Of a stretch of DNA of 64,000 nucleotides, positions 30,825 to 41,369 are shown piece by piece (within the stretch, counting starts at the first letter, position 1; each line of letters begins with the position of its first letter). The DNA comes from Candidatus Tokpelaia sp. JSC085 (lineage in GTDB: Bacteria > Pseudomonadota > Alphaproteobacteria > Rhizobiales > Rhizobiaceae): positions 248,001 to 312,000 of the forward strand of contig QENC01000001.1 of assembly GCA_003331005.1 (NCBI GenBank), given 5' to 3'. A model generated the notes under the pieces. It did no database searches. It was not told the DNA's origin and saw only the letters and a program-made list of their open reading frames with translations. The position numbers and the translations under genes were made by a program.

Positions 30825-31766
30825 TTAGTAGTGTTGTCGTTTACACTTGTGTCTCATCTGCATCCACTTCGGTTTTTTCACTATTTTTTCCATATTTTGA
30901 TATGATCCAATGCTAATGTTCATTGCCTGAGCCATTTTATGAAGGGCAGCAATGCGGTTTTCCGTAGCCGGATGTGTTGAAAAAAGATTATCAGTACTTT
31001 TGAGAGGATTTATAATGAACATATGCGCCGTTGCAGGGTTATGCTCAGCTTCGGTATTGACAATTTCACGAGTGTCATGTGCAATTTTACTCAATGCCGA
31101 AGAAAGCCACAGCGGATTACCACAAATCTCTGCTCCGCGATGGTCAGCAGCATATTCCCTTGTTCGGCTAATAGCCATCTGTATTATAAGCGCTGCAATA
31201 GGTGCAATGACGAGTGCAATAATAGTGCTGATCACACCAGTCGAATTTTGGCGTGGGCTATCATCACATTCATAACCAGAAAAAAGGGCAAAATTGCCAA
31301 GCATAGAAATTGCCCCAGCCAGCATTGCCGTAATTGTCATGATGAGAGTATCTCGGTGTTGTATATGAGCTAATTCATGGGCTAAAACACCAGCTTGTTC
31401 ATTTTTAGACAGTCTTTTTAAAAGACCTGTCGTTGCTGCAACAGCGGCATGCTGTGGATTGCGACCGGTAGCAAATGCATTAGGTTGCGGATTATTAATG
31501 ACATAAATCTGTGGGCAGGGTACCCCTGCCTTTTTTGCGAGCGTGCTGACAATATGATAATATTCGGGCGCAGAATCCAAATTGGCTTCTTTTGCATCAT
31601 ACATGCGTAGCACCATTGTATCTGAATTCCAATAAGAGAAGAAATTTATAGCAGCAGCGATCAAAAAGGCAATAACCGCTCCACTGTTGCCACCAATAAG
31701 ATAGCCAACAGCCATGAACAGAGCCGTCATGAAGGCCAGAAGCATGGCTGTCCGTATTATATTCAT
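30825..31766 (-). CDS. htpX: Membrane zinc metalloprotease HtpX
   Basis: HtpX (313 residues) is an M48 peptidase in the inner membrane that, with FtsH, handles misfolded membrane proteins. Two N-terminal membrane helices are visible, then the zinc motif [10 protein letters not shown] near residue 129, two more helices around [19 protein letters not shown], and the third zinc ligand in [16 protein letters not shown] basic tail follows [13 protein letters not shown]. The ATG follows AAGGGAG at moderate distance. It is divergent from the SDHAF4-like gene, as in other Rhizobiales. Confidence 0.96.
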   Translation of the reverse strand: MNIIRTAMLLAFMTALFMAVGYLIGGNSGAVIAFLIAAAINFFSYWNSDTMVLRMYDAKEANLDSAPEYYHIVSTLAKKAGVPCPQIYVINNPQPNAFATGRNPQHAAVAATTGLLKRLSKNEQAGVLAHELAHIQHRDTLIMTITAMLAGAISMLGNFALFSGYECDDSPRQNSTGVISTIIALVIAPIAALIIQMAISRTREYAADHRGAEICGNPLWLSSALSKIAHDTREIVNTEAEHNPATAHMFIINPLKSTDNLFSTHPATENRIAALHKMAQAMNISIGSYQNMEKIVKKPKWMQMRHKCKRQHY

Positions 31767-31859
31767 AATATAAAAACTCCCTTCTTTATTTATTTTATTA
31801 TGTTATCTGATATACTGTAAGAGTTGAGAAGAATGCTACTTCAGTCAAGGATAGATGAT

Positions 31860-32054
31860 ATGAATAAAAATATCAGAATTGAAAATCAAAGGCGACTATT
31901 ATCTCTGGAGGCGTCAAGAGCATTAGGTGAGGCTGATACACGGCATAGGATAAAAAAAAAGAAGAAAGAGGATAAGGAGATCGGCGGACGAGGAGGAAAA
32001 GACCCTGCGCGTTATGGTGATTGGGAAATAAAAGGCAGAGCTATAGATTTTTAA
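31860..32054 (+). CDS. DUF1674 protein, succinate dehydrogenase assembly factor 4-like
   Basis: A 64-residue basic protein with a lysine run (KKKKKEDK) and the conserved C-terminus EIGGRGGKDPARYGDWEIKG, ending RAIDF. This signature defines the DUF1674/SDHAF4 family, whose mitochondrial members bind the flavinylated SdhA subunit during complex II assembly. The bacterial role is inferred. ATG 31860 has AAGGA nine bases upstream; earlier TTG and ATG codons in frame are less well placed. The lysine tract lies in the poly-A run 31951-31969, which is prone to slippage. Confidence 0.85.
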   Translation: MNKNIRIENQRRLLSLEASRALGEADTRHRIKKKKKEDKEIGGRGGKDPARYGDWEIKGRAIDF

Positions 32055-32157
32055 AAAAAGAGACAGTGTATGTCTTTGAACGAGAATCCTTATGTGTGTT
32101 TGTGTTATATAACCGTACCAAATAAAAAAAACAACGAACTGACATTACTTTCTCTTT

Positions 32158-33063
32158 TCAAAAGGACCAGGTACGTGCTTTTTTGAAAATAAAATCACGA
32201 AATGCGCGCAACTTCGCTGAATCCTTCAATGCTTCCGGATAGCAAAGAAATGTATCAAAGGAAGGAATATCCGTAAAATCTGGAAACAACCGTATCAATC
32301 CATCACTCTCGCTAATGATATAATCAGGCAATACGGCAATACCTAAATGACATAAAACGGCATGTCGGATGGAAATAACATTATTAATCTGCAGTGCAGG
32401 AAGATGGAAAGGCCCTTTGCCACATCCAACCTTTTCAAGCCAATTCAAACCAGAGAGATAGCTTGGAACGGGCTCACCAAAAGAAATGATTCTGTGTTTT
32501 CTAAGATCACCTAAGCTTTCTGGCCGACCATGCTGTGCAATATACATGGTAGACGCATATACATGCATGTGTACCGTAAAGAGACGCCGTCGTATCAAAC
32601 CCGGTTGTTGAGGATGATGCAGTCGAATCGCACAATCAACATGTCGCATAGCGAGGTTGAGCTCCTTATCATCAAGAAGAAGCTGAATCTGTACATCAGG
32701 ATACTGTTCAAGAAACTCTGGCATACGTTTAACCAGCCAGCCCGATCCCATGCCAAAGGTTGTCGTGACTCGCAGATGTCCACTCGGTTTCTCTCTACTT
32801 TCTGAAAGTCTTGAGCAAACATTTTCTAGCCTCATCAAAACATCACTTGCGACATGGTAGAGAATTCGACCCTGTTCCGTTAAAATCAAACCGCGCGCAT
32901 GCCGATGAAAGAGGGACACGCCCACATCTTGCTCAAGCGCACTGACCTGGCGCGAAATCGCCGGTTGCGATAGACGCAGAATCTGTGCTGCATGTGTAAA
33001 CGAACCAGCCTCTGCAACAGCATGGAAAATACGCAATTTATCCCAATTAAGTGCTGCCAGCAC
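32158..33063 (-). CDS. lsrB: LysR-type regulator LsrB/VtlR
   Basis: The 301-residue protein opens with the family-typical LNWDKLRIFHAVAEAGSFTH and a helix-turn-helix (AAQILRLSQPAISRQVSALEQD), followed by a substrate-binding-like effector domain. Sequence and position directly after trxB match LsrB of Sinorhizobium/Agrobacterium and VtlR of Brucella, which govern lipopolysaccharide, redox balance and AbcR-type sRNAs needed for host infection. Five cysteines (83, 144, 214, 238, 274) are present, but redox sensing is not shown by the sequence. GTG 33063 is preceded by GGAGGAAAGGAAG. Only 29 bp separate it from trxB, so the two are cotranscribed. Confidence 0.88.
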   Translation of the reverse strand: MLAALNWDKLRIFHAVAEAGSFTHAAQILRLSQPAISRQVSALEQDVGVSLFHRHARGLILTEQGRILYHVASDVLMRLENVCSRLSESREKPSGHLRVTTTFGMGSGWLVKRMPEFLEQYPDVQIQLLLDDKELNLAMRHVDCAIRLHHPQQPGLIRRRLFTVHMHVYASTMYIAQHGRPESLGDLRKHRIISFGEPVPSYLSGLNWLEKVGCGKGPFHLPALQINNVISIRHAVLCHLGIAVLPDYIISESDGLIRLFPDFTDIPSFDTFLCYPEALKDSAKLRAFRDFIFKKARTWSF

Positions 33064-33092
33064 AGCTTCCTTTCCTCCGTTTGCCAGATTGA

Positions 33093-34079
33093 TTACAACT
33101 TATTCCTGTTGCTGATCCTTTGTGGACCTTGCAATTTCAGGAAACGTTCTGCCTCAAGTGCTGCCATACATCCACGCCCTGCTGCTGTAACAGCCTGACG
33201 ATAAACATCATCTGTCACATCACCTGCAGCAAAAACACCGGGAATATTTGTTGCAGTAGAGTCTGCAGCAGTCCAGATATAACCACCCTGCTTCTGCTGC
33301 AACTGCTTCTCGAATAATGAAACAGCAGGTGCATGGCCAATGGCAACAAAAACACCTTCTGTATTCATGAGCTTTTCTTCACCGGTTTTAACACTTTTAA
33401 GGAGAACGCCTGTAACACCTCCCCCCTGTGAGAAGGATGTGTCTGCAGTACCGATGATTTCCTCAACGGCATGGTTCCATATCACCCGTACATTTTTACA
33501 AGAAAACAAACGCTTCTGCACAATCTGCTCAGCACGGAAGTGGTCCCGGCGATGTACAATCGTCACAGTCTTAGCAAGCTGTGAGAGATAAAGCCCCTCC
33601 TCAACAGCTGTATTCCCACCACCAACAACCATCACATCCTTGCCACGGAAAAAGAACCCGTCACATGTTGCACAAGATGAAACGCCATTCCCTCTCAAGG
33701 GTTCCTCACCGGGGACTCTCAACCATCGTGCCTGCGCTCCAGTAGCAATAATGAGCGCATTTCCAGTATAGACCGTACACGAATCACCCCTGAGAGTAAA
33801 AGGCGTTTTGGATAAATCTGCATGAATAATCACATCATGGATAATTTCTGCACCAAAACATGCTGCTTGCTGGCACATCTGTTCCATAAGCCAAGGACCT
33901 TGAACCGGCTCTGTAAAGCCAGGATAATTTTCAACAGCGGTGGTCATGGTCAACTGACCTCCCTGCTGTAACCCTGTAATCAAAGTTGGCCTGAGCAAGG
34001 CACGGGCAGCATAAATCGCGGCAGTGTAACCTGCAGGACCAGATCCAATAATCAGGACAGGGATATTATAGTGAGACAT
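33093..34079 (-). CDS. trxB: Thioredoxin reductase
   Basis: TrxB (328 residues) passes electrons from NADPH through FAD to thioredoxin. It has the FAD-binding PVLIIGSGPAGYTAAIYAARA at the start, the redox pair C136-A-T-C139, the NADPH-binding VVGGGNTAVEEGLYLS and VHRRDHFRAE, and the C-terminal GVFAAGDVTDDVYRQAVTAA. ATG 34079 is selected over an upstream in-frame start because AAGGGA precedes it and the family starts here. It leads the trxB-lsrB unit. Upstream, 280 bp without a gene separate it from the quinone oxidoreductase. Confidence 0.97.
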   Translation of the reverse strand: MSHYNIPVLIIGSGPAGYTAAIYAARALLRPTLITGLQQGGQLTMTTAVENYPGFTEPVQGPWLMEQMCQQAACFGAEIIHDVIIHADLSKTPFTLRGDSCTVYTGNALIIATGAQARWLRVPGEEPLRGNGVSSCATCDGFFFRGKDVMVVGGGNTAVEEGLYLSQLAKTVTIVHRRDHFRAEQIVQKRLFSCKNVRVIWNHAVEEIIGTADTSFSQGGGVTGVLLKSVKTGEEKLMNTEGVFVAIGHAPAVSLFEKQLQQKQGGYIWTAADSTATNIPGVFAAGDVTDDVYRQAVTAAGRGCMAALEAERFLKLQGPQRISNRNKL

Positions 34080-34360
34080 GATTTCCCTTTCGTAAAAGCA
34101 GGCATGGTATGGGTATGATACATGGGACCTATCGCTTTTTTTGTCAAAGAATGGTGTACCTATCACCCTTGCGTCCTAGGAATCTCATCCACTGATTTTT
34201 TACTGTATCAGTGTGGAGCAGTTTGTGCTGACAATCAGAAATCTTGGTGTCCATTCCAATTTTCTTTGAAGCCATATCCGTGGCTGGATAAACTCCTATG
34301 TATATATATGACCATTTGGCAGGATAGAAGGAAGCATATAGCTGTATAATGATACCAATG

Positions 34361-35356
34361 TTAGATAATCTTAAGAATTATTTTACCAATGTGGTTACTT
34401 TTTTCCATATATTCATGGGCCTTGCCCGCTTGTTGTAGGGGGATAATTTTAGCAATTATTGGAACAATTGCACCGGTCTCTAGCAACGGCCAGACTTGCT
34501 GTTGCAGTACATTAGCGATGCGAGCCTTGAATATGACATCTTGTGCTCGCAATGTTGAACCAGTATGGACAAGTCGTTTCATCATCAACGTGCCAAGATT
34601 GCTTGTCACCTTATGGCCTCGCAGAAATGCAATCTGCAAAATCCGACCGTCCATGGCTGCCGCCCTGTAGTTCCGTTCGGTATAATCCCCCCCGACCATG
34701 TCAAGAATAACATCGACACCTTTATTCTTCGTAAAGGTTTTGACTTCTTCAACAAAATCCATATTTTTGTAGTTAATCGCAAGGTTGGCACCAAGATCGA
34801 GGCAGGCCTTACATTTTTCATCTGAACCTGTAGTGACAATGACAGGTGAGCCGAAGGCTTTTGCAAGCTGGATTGCCGTTGTCCCAATTCCAGAACTACC
34901 GCCATGCACAAGCAGCGTTTCTCCTTTTTGCAGATTGCCACGATGAAAAACATTGCTCCAAACAGTGAAGAAAGTTTCCGGGATTCCAGCAGCATGGATA
35001 TAACTTATATTCTGAGGAATAGGTAAAACATTGCGTTCATCAGCAGTGGCAAATTCAGCATACCCTCCACCAGTCAGGAGGGCCATGACTCTAGCACCTA
35101 CCGGATAACGGTAGGTATTTTTTCCATGTGCAACAACTTCACCGGCAATTTCAAGACCAGGCAGAGGAGATGCATCTGGCGGTGGCGGATACATCCCCTG
35201 GCGCTGCACCACATCAGGTCTGTTGACGCCGGCTGCATGAATGCGAATCAAAACTTCACCATCACCAGGGTGTGGTACGGAAAATGTATTGATTCGGAGA
35301 ACATCAGGTCCACCCGGTTCAATGATTTCAACTGCGTGCATTTTCTTAGGAAGCAT
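34361..35356 (-). CDS. NAD(P)H quinone oxidoreductase, PIG3 type
   Basis: The 331-residue medium-chain reductase lacks catalytic zinc residues and fits the PIG3/quinone oxidoreductase family. It begins MHAVEIIEPGGPDVL, has AAGVNRPDVVQRQGMYPPP and PGLEIAGEVV, and the NADPH-binding loop VHGGSSGIGTTAIQLAKAFG. GGDYTERNYRAAAMDGRI is also typical. It probably reduces quinones or toxic enones in the cytoplasm; the substrate is unknown. GGA lies eight bases before the ATG. A 9-bp inverted repeat (35416-35441) lies 60 bp upstream and might be an operator. Confidence 0.88.
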   Translation of the reverse strand: MLPKKMHAVEIIEPGGPDVLRINTFSVPHPGDGEVLIRIHAAGVNRPDVVQRQGMYPPPPDASPLPGLEIAGEVVAHGKNTYRYPVGARVMALLTGGGYAEFATADERNVLPIPQNISYIHAAGIPETFFTVWSNVFHRGNLQKGETLLVHGGSSGIGTTAIQLAKAFGSPVIVTTGSDEKCKACLDLGANLAINYKNMDFVEEVKTFTKNKGVDVILDMVGGDYTERNYRAAAMDGRILQIAFLRGHKVTSNLGTLMMKRLVHTGSTLRAQDVIFKARIANVLQQQVWPLLETGAIVPIIAKIIPLQQAGKAHEYMEKSNHIGKIILKII

Positions 35357-35782
35357 GAATTGGTCCTTTGATCCTGGCTCTACATTTTAGCTTTCATCTT
35401 CAGCTGTTGTACAGTATGTTTGATCTAAAAAAATCAAACATGATATGATTCTGTCAACCGGTCCACCATTGCTAGTTTTCTAGAGAGCACCACCTCTTGC
35501 CGAGATGGTTCTCAAATTGTCCAACCTCTTTATTCTTAAAAAAAGAACACGGGCCAGAGGACTGACTGAATCAAAACGCACGTGAGCCTGCTGCAGCAGC
35601 TCAAGCGGAGCAGAACAGGTCAGGGCATGCATGATGAACGACCAACTTATTAACCCAGGCTGTTGAGATTCTGCCTATTATCACATACATATATCCAGAT
35701 TAATACTATGTCGGATTACTTGTGCGAGTAGAGCATGGAGACTGTTTCTCATACCCCACCCCTCCCTCTCTGGAGAACCAGC
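35357..35782. other. Divergent intergenic region between quinone oxidoreductase and argH
   Basis: About 425 bp without a gene; it must hold the promoters of both flanking units. It contains the inverted repeat 35416-35441 and a perfect 12-bp palindrome CTGCTGCAGCAG at 35588-35599. Nothing else was recognised. Confidence 0.45.
35416..35441. repeat. 9-bp inverted repeat upstream of the quinone oxidoreductase
   Basis: ATGTTTGAT (35416-35424) and ATCAAACAT (35433-35441) are exact reverse complements around ctaaaaaa. Location 60 bp before the start of the oxidoreductase gene suggests an operator or a leader hairpin; no regulator can be assigned. Confidence 0.45.
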
Positions 35783-37177
35783 ATGAAAAAGCAAAGCAAT
35801 AAGATGTGGGGTGGCCGTTTTACCTCAGGTCCTGATGCTATAATGGAAGCAATTAATGCTTCTATTGACTTCGATCGCAAGCTTTATGTACAGGACATAC
35901 AGGGGTCGGTTGCACATGCTGCCATGCTTGCTGAACAGGGGATTATTTCAAAAGAGGACTATCATGAAATAGAAAAAGGCCTAAAGATCGTTTTGCAGGA
36001 AATTACTGATGGGCAATTTGTTTTCTCCCGTCAGCTTGAAGACATTCATATGAATATCGAGTCAAGACTTACTGAATTGATCGGCCCAACGGCTGGCTGT
36101 TTGCATACAGCACGTTCACGAAATGATCAGGTAGCAGTTGATTTTCGCCTATGGGTTAAGAGACAAGCAGAAAAAACGGCGGAAGAGATAGAAACCCTTA
36201 TTATTTGTTTGTTAAATCGTGCAGAAGAACATACTGCAACCCTGATGCCGGGATTTACTCATCTGCAAATAGCCCAACCTCTCACTTTTGGTCACCATCT
36301 CATGGCGTATGTGGAAATGTTTGGGCGCGATCTTTCCCGTGTACGGAATGCCATTGAGCGCATGGATGAATCGCCGCTTGGTGCTGTTGCCCTTGCTGGG
36401 ACCGGATTTCCTATAGACAGATTTACGACCGCAAAAATGCTAGGGTTCAGGGAGCCCACCCGTAATTCCATTGACAGCGTCTCAGACCGCGATTTTGCGA
36501 TTGAATTTCTTGCGTCTGCTTCCATTGTCGCAATACATCTCTCGCGTCTTGCAGAAGAAATTGTTCTTTGGTCTACATCACAATTTAATTTTATCTCCCT
36601 TTCAGATGCCTTTTCCAGTGGCTCATCCATCATGCCACAGAAGAAAAATCCTGATGCAGCAGAACTTGTCCGTGCTAAAACAGGTCGTATCAATGGCGCG
36701 CTTGTAACGTTGTTAACTATTATGAAAGGGTTACCGCTGGCCTATTCCAAAGATATGCAGGAAGATAAGGAACTGGTATTTGATGCTGCAGAAACTCTTG
36801 AACTTTCATTGGCAGCCATGATGGGAATGATAAGTAATTTAGTTGTTAATGCTGTTGCTATGAAAAGGGCAACAGAATTGGGTTATTCTACTGCAACAGA
36901 TTTTGCTGACTGGCTTGTCAGAGCACTTGGTCTGCCCTTTCGTGAGGCTCACCATATTACAGGACAGGCTGTTGCCTTGGCAGAAAACAAAAAATGTGAC
37001 CTTGGACAGTTATCGCTGTCTGAATTGCAATCAATTCATCCTGAGATTACGGATGATGTTTTTCAATATCTGACTGTTGAAAAATCGGTCGAAAGTCGTA
37101 CTTCCTACGGGGGTACCGCACCAAAAGAAGTATGTCGTCAGATTCTTTATTGGAAAAAGCGCCTTTTCACGGTATAA
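35783..37177 (+). CDS. argH: Argininosuccinate lyase
   Basis: ArgH (464 residues) splits argininosuccinate into arginine and fumarate, the last step of arginine synthesis. It begins [20 protein letters not shown], has [11 protein letters not shown] and [17 protein letters not shown], and the superfamily signature [12 protein letters not shown] with the catalytic serine. ATG 35783 has GGAGA seven bases upstream, whereas a start 48 bases earlier lacks family sequence. It heads argH-lptM-lysA, a common alphaproteobacterial operon. Confidence 0.97.
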   Translation: MKKQSNKMWGGRFTSGPDAIMEAINASIDFDRKLYVQDIQGSVAHAAMLAEQGIISKEDYHEIEKGLKIVLQEITDGQFVFSRQLEDIHMNIESRLTELIGPTAGCLHTARSRNDQVAVDFRLWVKRQAEKTAEEIETLIICLLNRAEEHTATLMPGFTHLQIAQPLTFGHHLMAYVEMFGRDLSRVRNAIERMDESPLGAVALAGTGFPIDRFTTAKMLGFREPTRNSIDSVSDRDFAIEFLASASIVAIHLSRLAEEIVLWSTSQFNFISLSDAFSSGSSIMPQKKNPDAAELVRAKTGRINGALVTLLTIMKGLPLAYSKDMQEDKELVFDAAETLELSLAAMMGMISNLVVNAVAMKRATELGYSTATDFADWLVRALGLPFREAHHITGQAVALAENKKCDLGQLSLSELQSIHPEITDDVFQYLTVEKSVESRTSYGGTAPKEVCRQILYWKKRLFTV

Positions 37178-37255
37178 ACCGCAACACATTTTATGCCTAT
37201 AAGCCTTCCTAAGGACCACAGAATCAGGTGTGTCAGAGCTTTTTGAGGAAAAATT

Positions 37256-37426
37256 ATGATAAGGTGCTTTTTAGCCAATTTGACATGTGCCGTCTTGATC
37301 AGCCTGATTCTGACAGGATGCGGACGCAGAGGTGAGCTAGAGCCATTTGTTGTAATGGAAAATACAAAGGACAATTTTGCGCAAAAACCAGAAAAATCTT
37401 TTATTCTTGATCCCCTTATCAGATAA
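37256..37426 (+). CDS. lptM: Small lipoprotein LptM (YifL-like)
   Basis: A 56-residue protein with a signal peptide and lipobox LILTGC (Cys22), followed directly by GRRGELEP, the diagnostic sequence of LptM/YifL. LptM helps the LPS translocon LptDE to form its correct disulfides in the outer membrane. GAGG lies about six bases before the ATG at 37256. The gene sits in its usual place between argH and lysA, 15 bp before the lysA start codon. Confidence 0.92.
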   Translation: MIRCFLANLTCAVLISLILTGCGRRGELEPFVVMENTKDNFAQKPEKSFILDPLIR

Positions 37427-37441
37427 GATGGATCGTCTATT

Positions 37442-38758
37442 GTGAAGTATTTTCAATATCGTAACGGTATTTTGCATGCTGAAGATGTTTCTTTAGCATA
37501 TATTGCCTTGTCGGAAAAGACACCATTTTATGTTTACTCTGCTGCAGCCTTACGATCTAGTTTTCAACTGTTGCGAGATGCATTTCTCAATGAGAAAATA
37601 CTTGTGGCTTATGCAGTCAAAACAAATTCCAATCAGGCGGTTCTGACACTTTTGGAAAAAGAAGGTGCAGGTGCTGATGTCGTCTCTGAAGGGGAAATGC
37701 GTCGGGCGCTGGCTGCTGGTATCCCAGCCCAGCGTATCGTTTATTCCGGTGTTGGAAAAACGGTCAGAGAAATGGATTTTGCGCTTGCACAGAACATTTA
37801 TTGTTTTAATGTCGAGTCAGAGCCAGAGCTCATCCAGCTGTCAGAGCGGGCTATATTTGCAGGCAAGGTCGCACCGGTTGCACTGCGTATAAACCCAAAT
37901 GTTGATGCCAGAACACATGAAAAAATTTCAACTGGAAAATCAGGAAGTAAATTTGGCATACCTATAAGCAAGGCATATGAGGTTTACAGGCTGGCCGCGG
38001 CGCTGCCTAGGATCCGTATATGTGGAGTTGATGTCCATATCGGCAGCCAAATTTGTGAGCTTGCACCATTTGACGCTGCTTTTTCTATAACAGCACAATT
38101 TGTCAAGGATCTGCGAAGTGAAGGACATATCATCACCCATGTTGATGTTGGCGGTGGTCTTGGCATTGCCTATCAGGGTAAACCACCTCCCACACCGCAG
38201 GATTATGCCAAGGTCGTACAAAAACATATTAGACCGCTGAATGTCAACTTAGTGATAGAGCCAGGCCGTTTTATTACTGGCAATGCGGGGATGCTTGTAA
38301 CATCCGTTATTTACCTTAAGGAAGGGGAAGGAATAAATTTTATCATTGTTGATGGCGCGATGAACGACTTGATCCGCCCTACACTCTATGATGCTTGGCA
38401 TACGATTTTACCGGTTGTCGAAGCAGACCACAAGACTGATCTGATCAGTGCAGATATTGTTGGGCCTGTTTGTGAAACAGGGGATTACCTCGGACTTAAA
38501 CGACAGCTACCCCCTCCTACATCTGGTGATTTTCTGGCGGTTTCCAGTGCTGGTGCCTATGGAGCTGTGATGTCAAATACATATAATACACGGCTTCTGG
38601 TCCCAGAGATTCTTGTTGAAGGTGGCCGTTATCACGTCATCCGTCCGCGCATCCGTTACGACGATCTCCTCGGCATGGACAGTGTTCCTGATTGGCTCGA
38701 CCCTACAGCTGGCCCGCCAAAGGCTGCGGCGAACGGCGAATCTTCAATGAAGATATAA
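37442..38758 (+). CDS. lysA: Diaminopimelate decarboxylase
   Basis: LysA (438 residues) decarboxylates meso-diaminopimelate to lysine with PLP. The PLP lysine is in VAYAVKTNSNQAV; GADVVSEGEMRRAL, HIGSQI, DVGGGLGIAY, EPGRFITG and GPVCETGDYL complete the alanine-racemase-like barrel and the C-terminal active-site cysteine region. The start is GTG 37442 with a weak ribosome-binding site, probably helped by translation of lptM just upstream. It is the last gene of the argH-lptM-lysA unit. Confidence 0.96.
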   Translation: MKYFQYRNGILHAEDVSLAYIALSEKTPFYVYSAAALRSSFQLLRDAFLNEKILVAYAVKTNSNQAVLTLLEKEGAGADVVSEGEMRRALAAGIPAQRIVYSGVGKTVREMDFALAQNIYCFNVESEPELIQLSERAIFAGKVAPVALRINPNVDARTHEKISTGKSGSKFGIPISKAYEVYRLAAALPRIRICGVDVHIGSQICELAPFDAAFSITAQFVKDLRSEGHIITHVDVGGGLGIAYQGKPPPTPQDYAKVVQKHIRPLNVNLVIEPGRFITGNAGMLVTSVIYLKEGEGINFIIVDGAMNDLIRPTLYDAWHTILPVVEADHKTDLISADIVGPVCETGDYLGLKRQLPPPTSGDFLAVSSAGAYGAVMSNTYNTRLLVPEILVEGGRYHVIRPRIRYDDLLGMDSVPDWLDPTAGPPKAAANGESSMKI

Positions 38759-39121
38759 GCAAACGACCATGCCCTCCCGCAATACGTACGATCCAGGAGA
38801 CGACACTACACACACATTGGTCTGAAGCGTGTCTCCTAAAACCTCAGAATATGTTGTAAAAGACCCAATACTTCCAAGATTCTTTGAAAAGGCTTTTAAA
38901 CCATACATGTGATCTGTCACTTTTTTAGAATGCAAGTCCTGAAAAAAGGAATAATAGCAAAGATAATAAAAGCATATGATAATATAAAGAATATGTAAGT
39001 GCAGGACCAGAATAATACTAATAAATGATGATGTTTGTCAAGAATCAGTTTTTTAAACACATTCTAGGCTTTGTATGATGAATATGATGAAACGGTCATC
39101 CCATCTTTCTATGAAAGATCT
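38759..39121. other. Non-coding region between convergent lysA and fabH
   Basis: About 360 bp, AT-rich, without a gene. Apart from a possible hairpin at 38795-38837 nothing was recognised. In many rhizobia ihfA follows fabH; it is absent here. Confidence 0.45.
38795..38837 (+). terminator. Possible lysA terminator hairpin
   Basis: AGGAGAC (38795-38801) pairs with GTCTCCT (38831-38837), 37 bp after the lysA stop. CAC/GTG inside can extend the stem with a bulge. It is followed by taaaa rather than a T-run, so intrinsic termination is uncertain. Confidence 0.3.
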
Positions 39122-40093
39122 CTACCAGCGTACAAGAACTGCTCCCCATGTGAAACCCCCTCCCATTGCTTCAAGCATGATGAGATCACCTCTCTTGACA
39201 CGTCCATCTCTTACCGCAACGGCAAGAGCAAGAGGAACAGAAGCAGCAGATGTATTGCCATGGCCATCAATAGTTACCACAACCTTTTCATCGGCAATGC
39301 CCAGTCTATGTGCAGAAGCCTCAATAATGCGTTTGTTAGCTTGATGGGGCACAAACCAGTCAAGACTCTCGTGACTGATGCCTGCAACCTTCAAGCAAGT
39401 ATTGACTACATCAGTAATTGCACCAACAGCATATTTGAAAACCTCACGTCCTTCCATACACAAATGACCTATTGTTTGTGTTGTTGAAGGCCCACCATTA
39501 ACGTACAGTTTTTTCACATGTCGGCCGTCTGATCGCAATATAGATGCCAGAATACCATAGTCTCGAATATCTCCTACCCCATCGACTGCCTCGAGCACTA
39601 CTGCTCCAGCACCATCACCAAACAGAACACAGGTTGTACGATCCTTCCAGTCAAGAATGCGCGAGAAGGTTTCAGCACCGATCACTAGAACACGTCTTGC
39701 CATTTGGCAACGCAGATAAAGATCAGCTGTTGTCAAGGCAAAAACAAAACCAGAACACACAGCTTGCACGTCGAAGGCAACACCATGTTTCATTTCTAGT
39801 GCCTGCTGAATCTCTGTTGCTGATGCAGGAAATGTATGATCTGGCGTCGATGTAGCCAGAATGATAAGGTCTATATCCCCGATCTCCAATCCAGCATTTT
39901 GCAGTGCTTCACGTGCTGCGCGCGTTCCAAGTGTGACGGTCGTTTCACCTTTTCCAGCAATATAACGCTGACGAATACCTGTGCGCTGCACAATCCATTC
40001 ATCCGACGTATCAACAATCTCTTCCAGCTCAGCATTTTTCACAACACGTTTTGGCAAAGCTGTTCCGATACCACAAATTGCTGAGCGTATCAT
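39122..40093 (-). CDS. fabH: Beta-ketoacyl-ACP synthase III
   Basis: FabH (323 residues) condenses acetyl-CoA with malonyl-ACP to start fatty acid chains. The catalytic triad is visible: Cys113 in VQAVCSGF, His in FVPHQANKR, Asn in GHGNTSAAS. The N-terminal [16 protein letters not shown] is typical. ATG 40093 has AGGG seven bases upstream and gives the usual [10 protein letters not shown]; an in-frame GTG lies six codons earlier. It follows plsX by 50 bp in the common DUF177-plsX-fabH order. Confidence 0.97.
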   Translation of the reverse strand: MIRSAICGIGTALPKRVVKNAELEEIVDTSDEWIVQRTGIRQRYIAGKGETTVTLGTRAAREALQNAGLEIGDIDLIILATSTPDHTFPASATEIQQALEMKHGVAFDVQAVCSGFVFALTTADLYLRCQMARRVLVIGAETFSRILDWKDRTTCVLFGDGAGAVVLEAVDGVGDIRDYGILASILRSDGRHVKKLYVNGGPSTTQTIGHLCMEGREVFKYAVGAITDVVNTCLKVAGISHESLDWFVPHQANKRIIEASAHRLGIADEKVVVTIDGHGNTSAASVPLALAVAVRDGRVKRGDLIMLEAMGGGFTWGAVLVRW

Positions 40094-40143
40094 TTTCATC
40101 CCTTGGAACACCCGCTGACTTAGGTTGCCTACTTCATCAGGAA

Positions 40144-41193
40144 CTATCCTGATCCGTCTTTAGATGCAGTAAAAATAGGCTTTTTCTCATGAAAATGACG
40201 TAAATCAATGGCAATCTTATCAAGAAGCTCGTTCTTAATCATCTCATATCCGACATGCAAAGCAGATGCAAAACCTTCTGCATCTGTTCCTCCGTGGCTT
40301 TTGACGACCACTCCATTTAATCCTAAAAGGACACCGCCATTAACCTTACGCGGATCAAGTCTCTGACGAAAATAGCGAAAAGCACCGGAGGACAAACAAT
40401 AACCCAAGCGGGAAAAAATGGACTGGTGCATGGCTTTATTGAGGATTCTCGATACCTGCTGTACAGTACCCTCAGCGGTTTTTAAAGCAATATTACCAAC
40501 AAACCCCTCTGTGACAACAACATCTACAGTCCCTTTTCCAATGTCATTGCCCTCAACAAACCCCTTATATTCGAGAACCTCGGATGGTATCGTTCTAAGA
40601 AGATGGGCGGCCTTTCGTATCTCTTCAAGCCCCTTGACCTCCTCCACGCCAATATTCAGTAAACCAACACTTGGCTTTCTAATATGATAGAGCGCGCGAA
40701 ACATTCCTGCTCCCATCACGGCAAAATCAACAAGTTGATTCGCATCAGCACCTATTGTTGCTCCAATATCAAGAACAATACTTTCTCCGTGTATGGTAGG
40801 CCAGATGCCAGCAATACCTGGCCTTTCTGCTTCGGGAAGCATCCGTAGACAAAAATAGGACATAGCCATGAGAGCCCCGGTATTTCCTGCAGAAACACAG
40901 GCATCAGCTTCCCCGCTTTTCACAGCATCAATAGCATGCCACATAGAGGACTTGCCGCGTCCGTTACGCAATGCCTGACTTGGTTTTTCATCCATTGCTG
41001 TTGCGGTTTCTGTCGCGTAAAAAGGACATGTAATCAGATTCGGATGTTGTTTCAGAATCGGTTCCACCTTGTTGGCGACTCCATAAAAAATCAACCGGAG
41101 ATTCGAATGGCACTTCAGAGCCAAAGCAGACCCTGCAATCGTAACTTCCGGACCCATATCACCGCCCATAGCATCAACTGCAATTGTGATCAC
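40144..41193 (-). CDS. plsX: Phosphate acyltransferase PlsX
   Basis: PlsX (349 residues) makes acyl-phosphate from acyl-ACP, the acyl donor for PlsY in phospholipid synthesis. It has the N-terminal [19 protein letters not shown], the segment [14 protein letters not shown] and the stretch [19 protein letters not shown]. The start is GTG 41193 with AGGA about eight bases upstream. The C-terminal segment [21 protein letters not shown] is amphipathic and may touch the membrane. It precedes fabH on the same strand. Confidence 0.96.
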   Translation of the reverse strand: MITIAVDAMGGDMGPEVTIAGSALALKCHSNLRLIFYGVANKVEPILKQHPNLITCPFYATETATAMDEKPSQALRNGRGKSSMWHAIDAVKSGEADACVSAGNTGALMAMSYFCLRMLPEAERPGIAGIWPTIHGESIVLDIGATIGADANQLVDFAVMGAGMFRALYHIRKPSVGLLNIGVEEVKGLEEIRKAAHLLRTIPSEVLEYKGFVEGNDIGKGTVDVVVTEGFVGNIALKTAEGTVQQVSRILNKAMHQSIFSRLGYCLSSGAFRYFRQRLDPRKVNGGVLLGLNGVVVKSHGGTDAEGFASALHVGYEMIKNELLDKIAIDLRHFHEKKPIFTASKDGSG

Positions 41194-41369
41194 AAAAATC
41201 TTCCTATTAAATTAATACTAATACACACCATTTTTGGCATCTTATAATCATTTAAAAAAGCGCGTGGGGAAAATCATGTTACTGTACGTACATACGCTAT
41301 GTCCAGGATCATTCCTGCTCTTTTAACCTTTTAACCGCTCAAGAATAGCGAAAGGTGAGCAGCGGCTAT

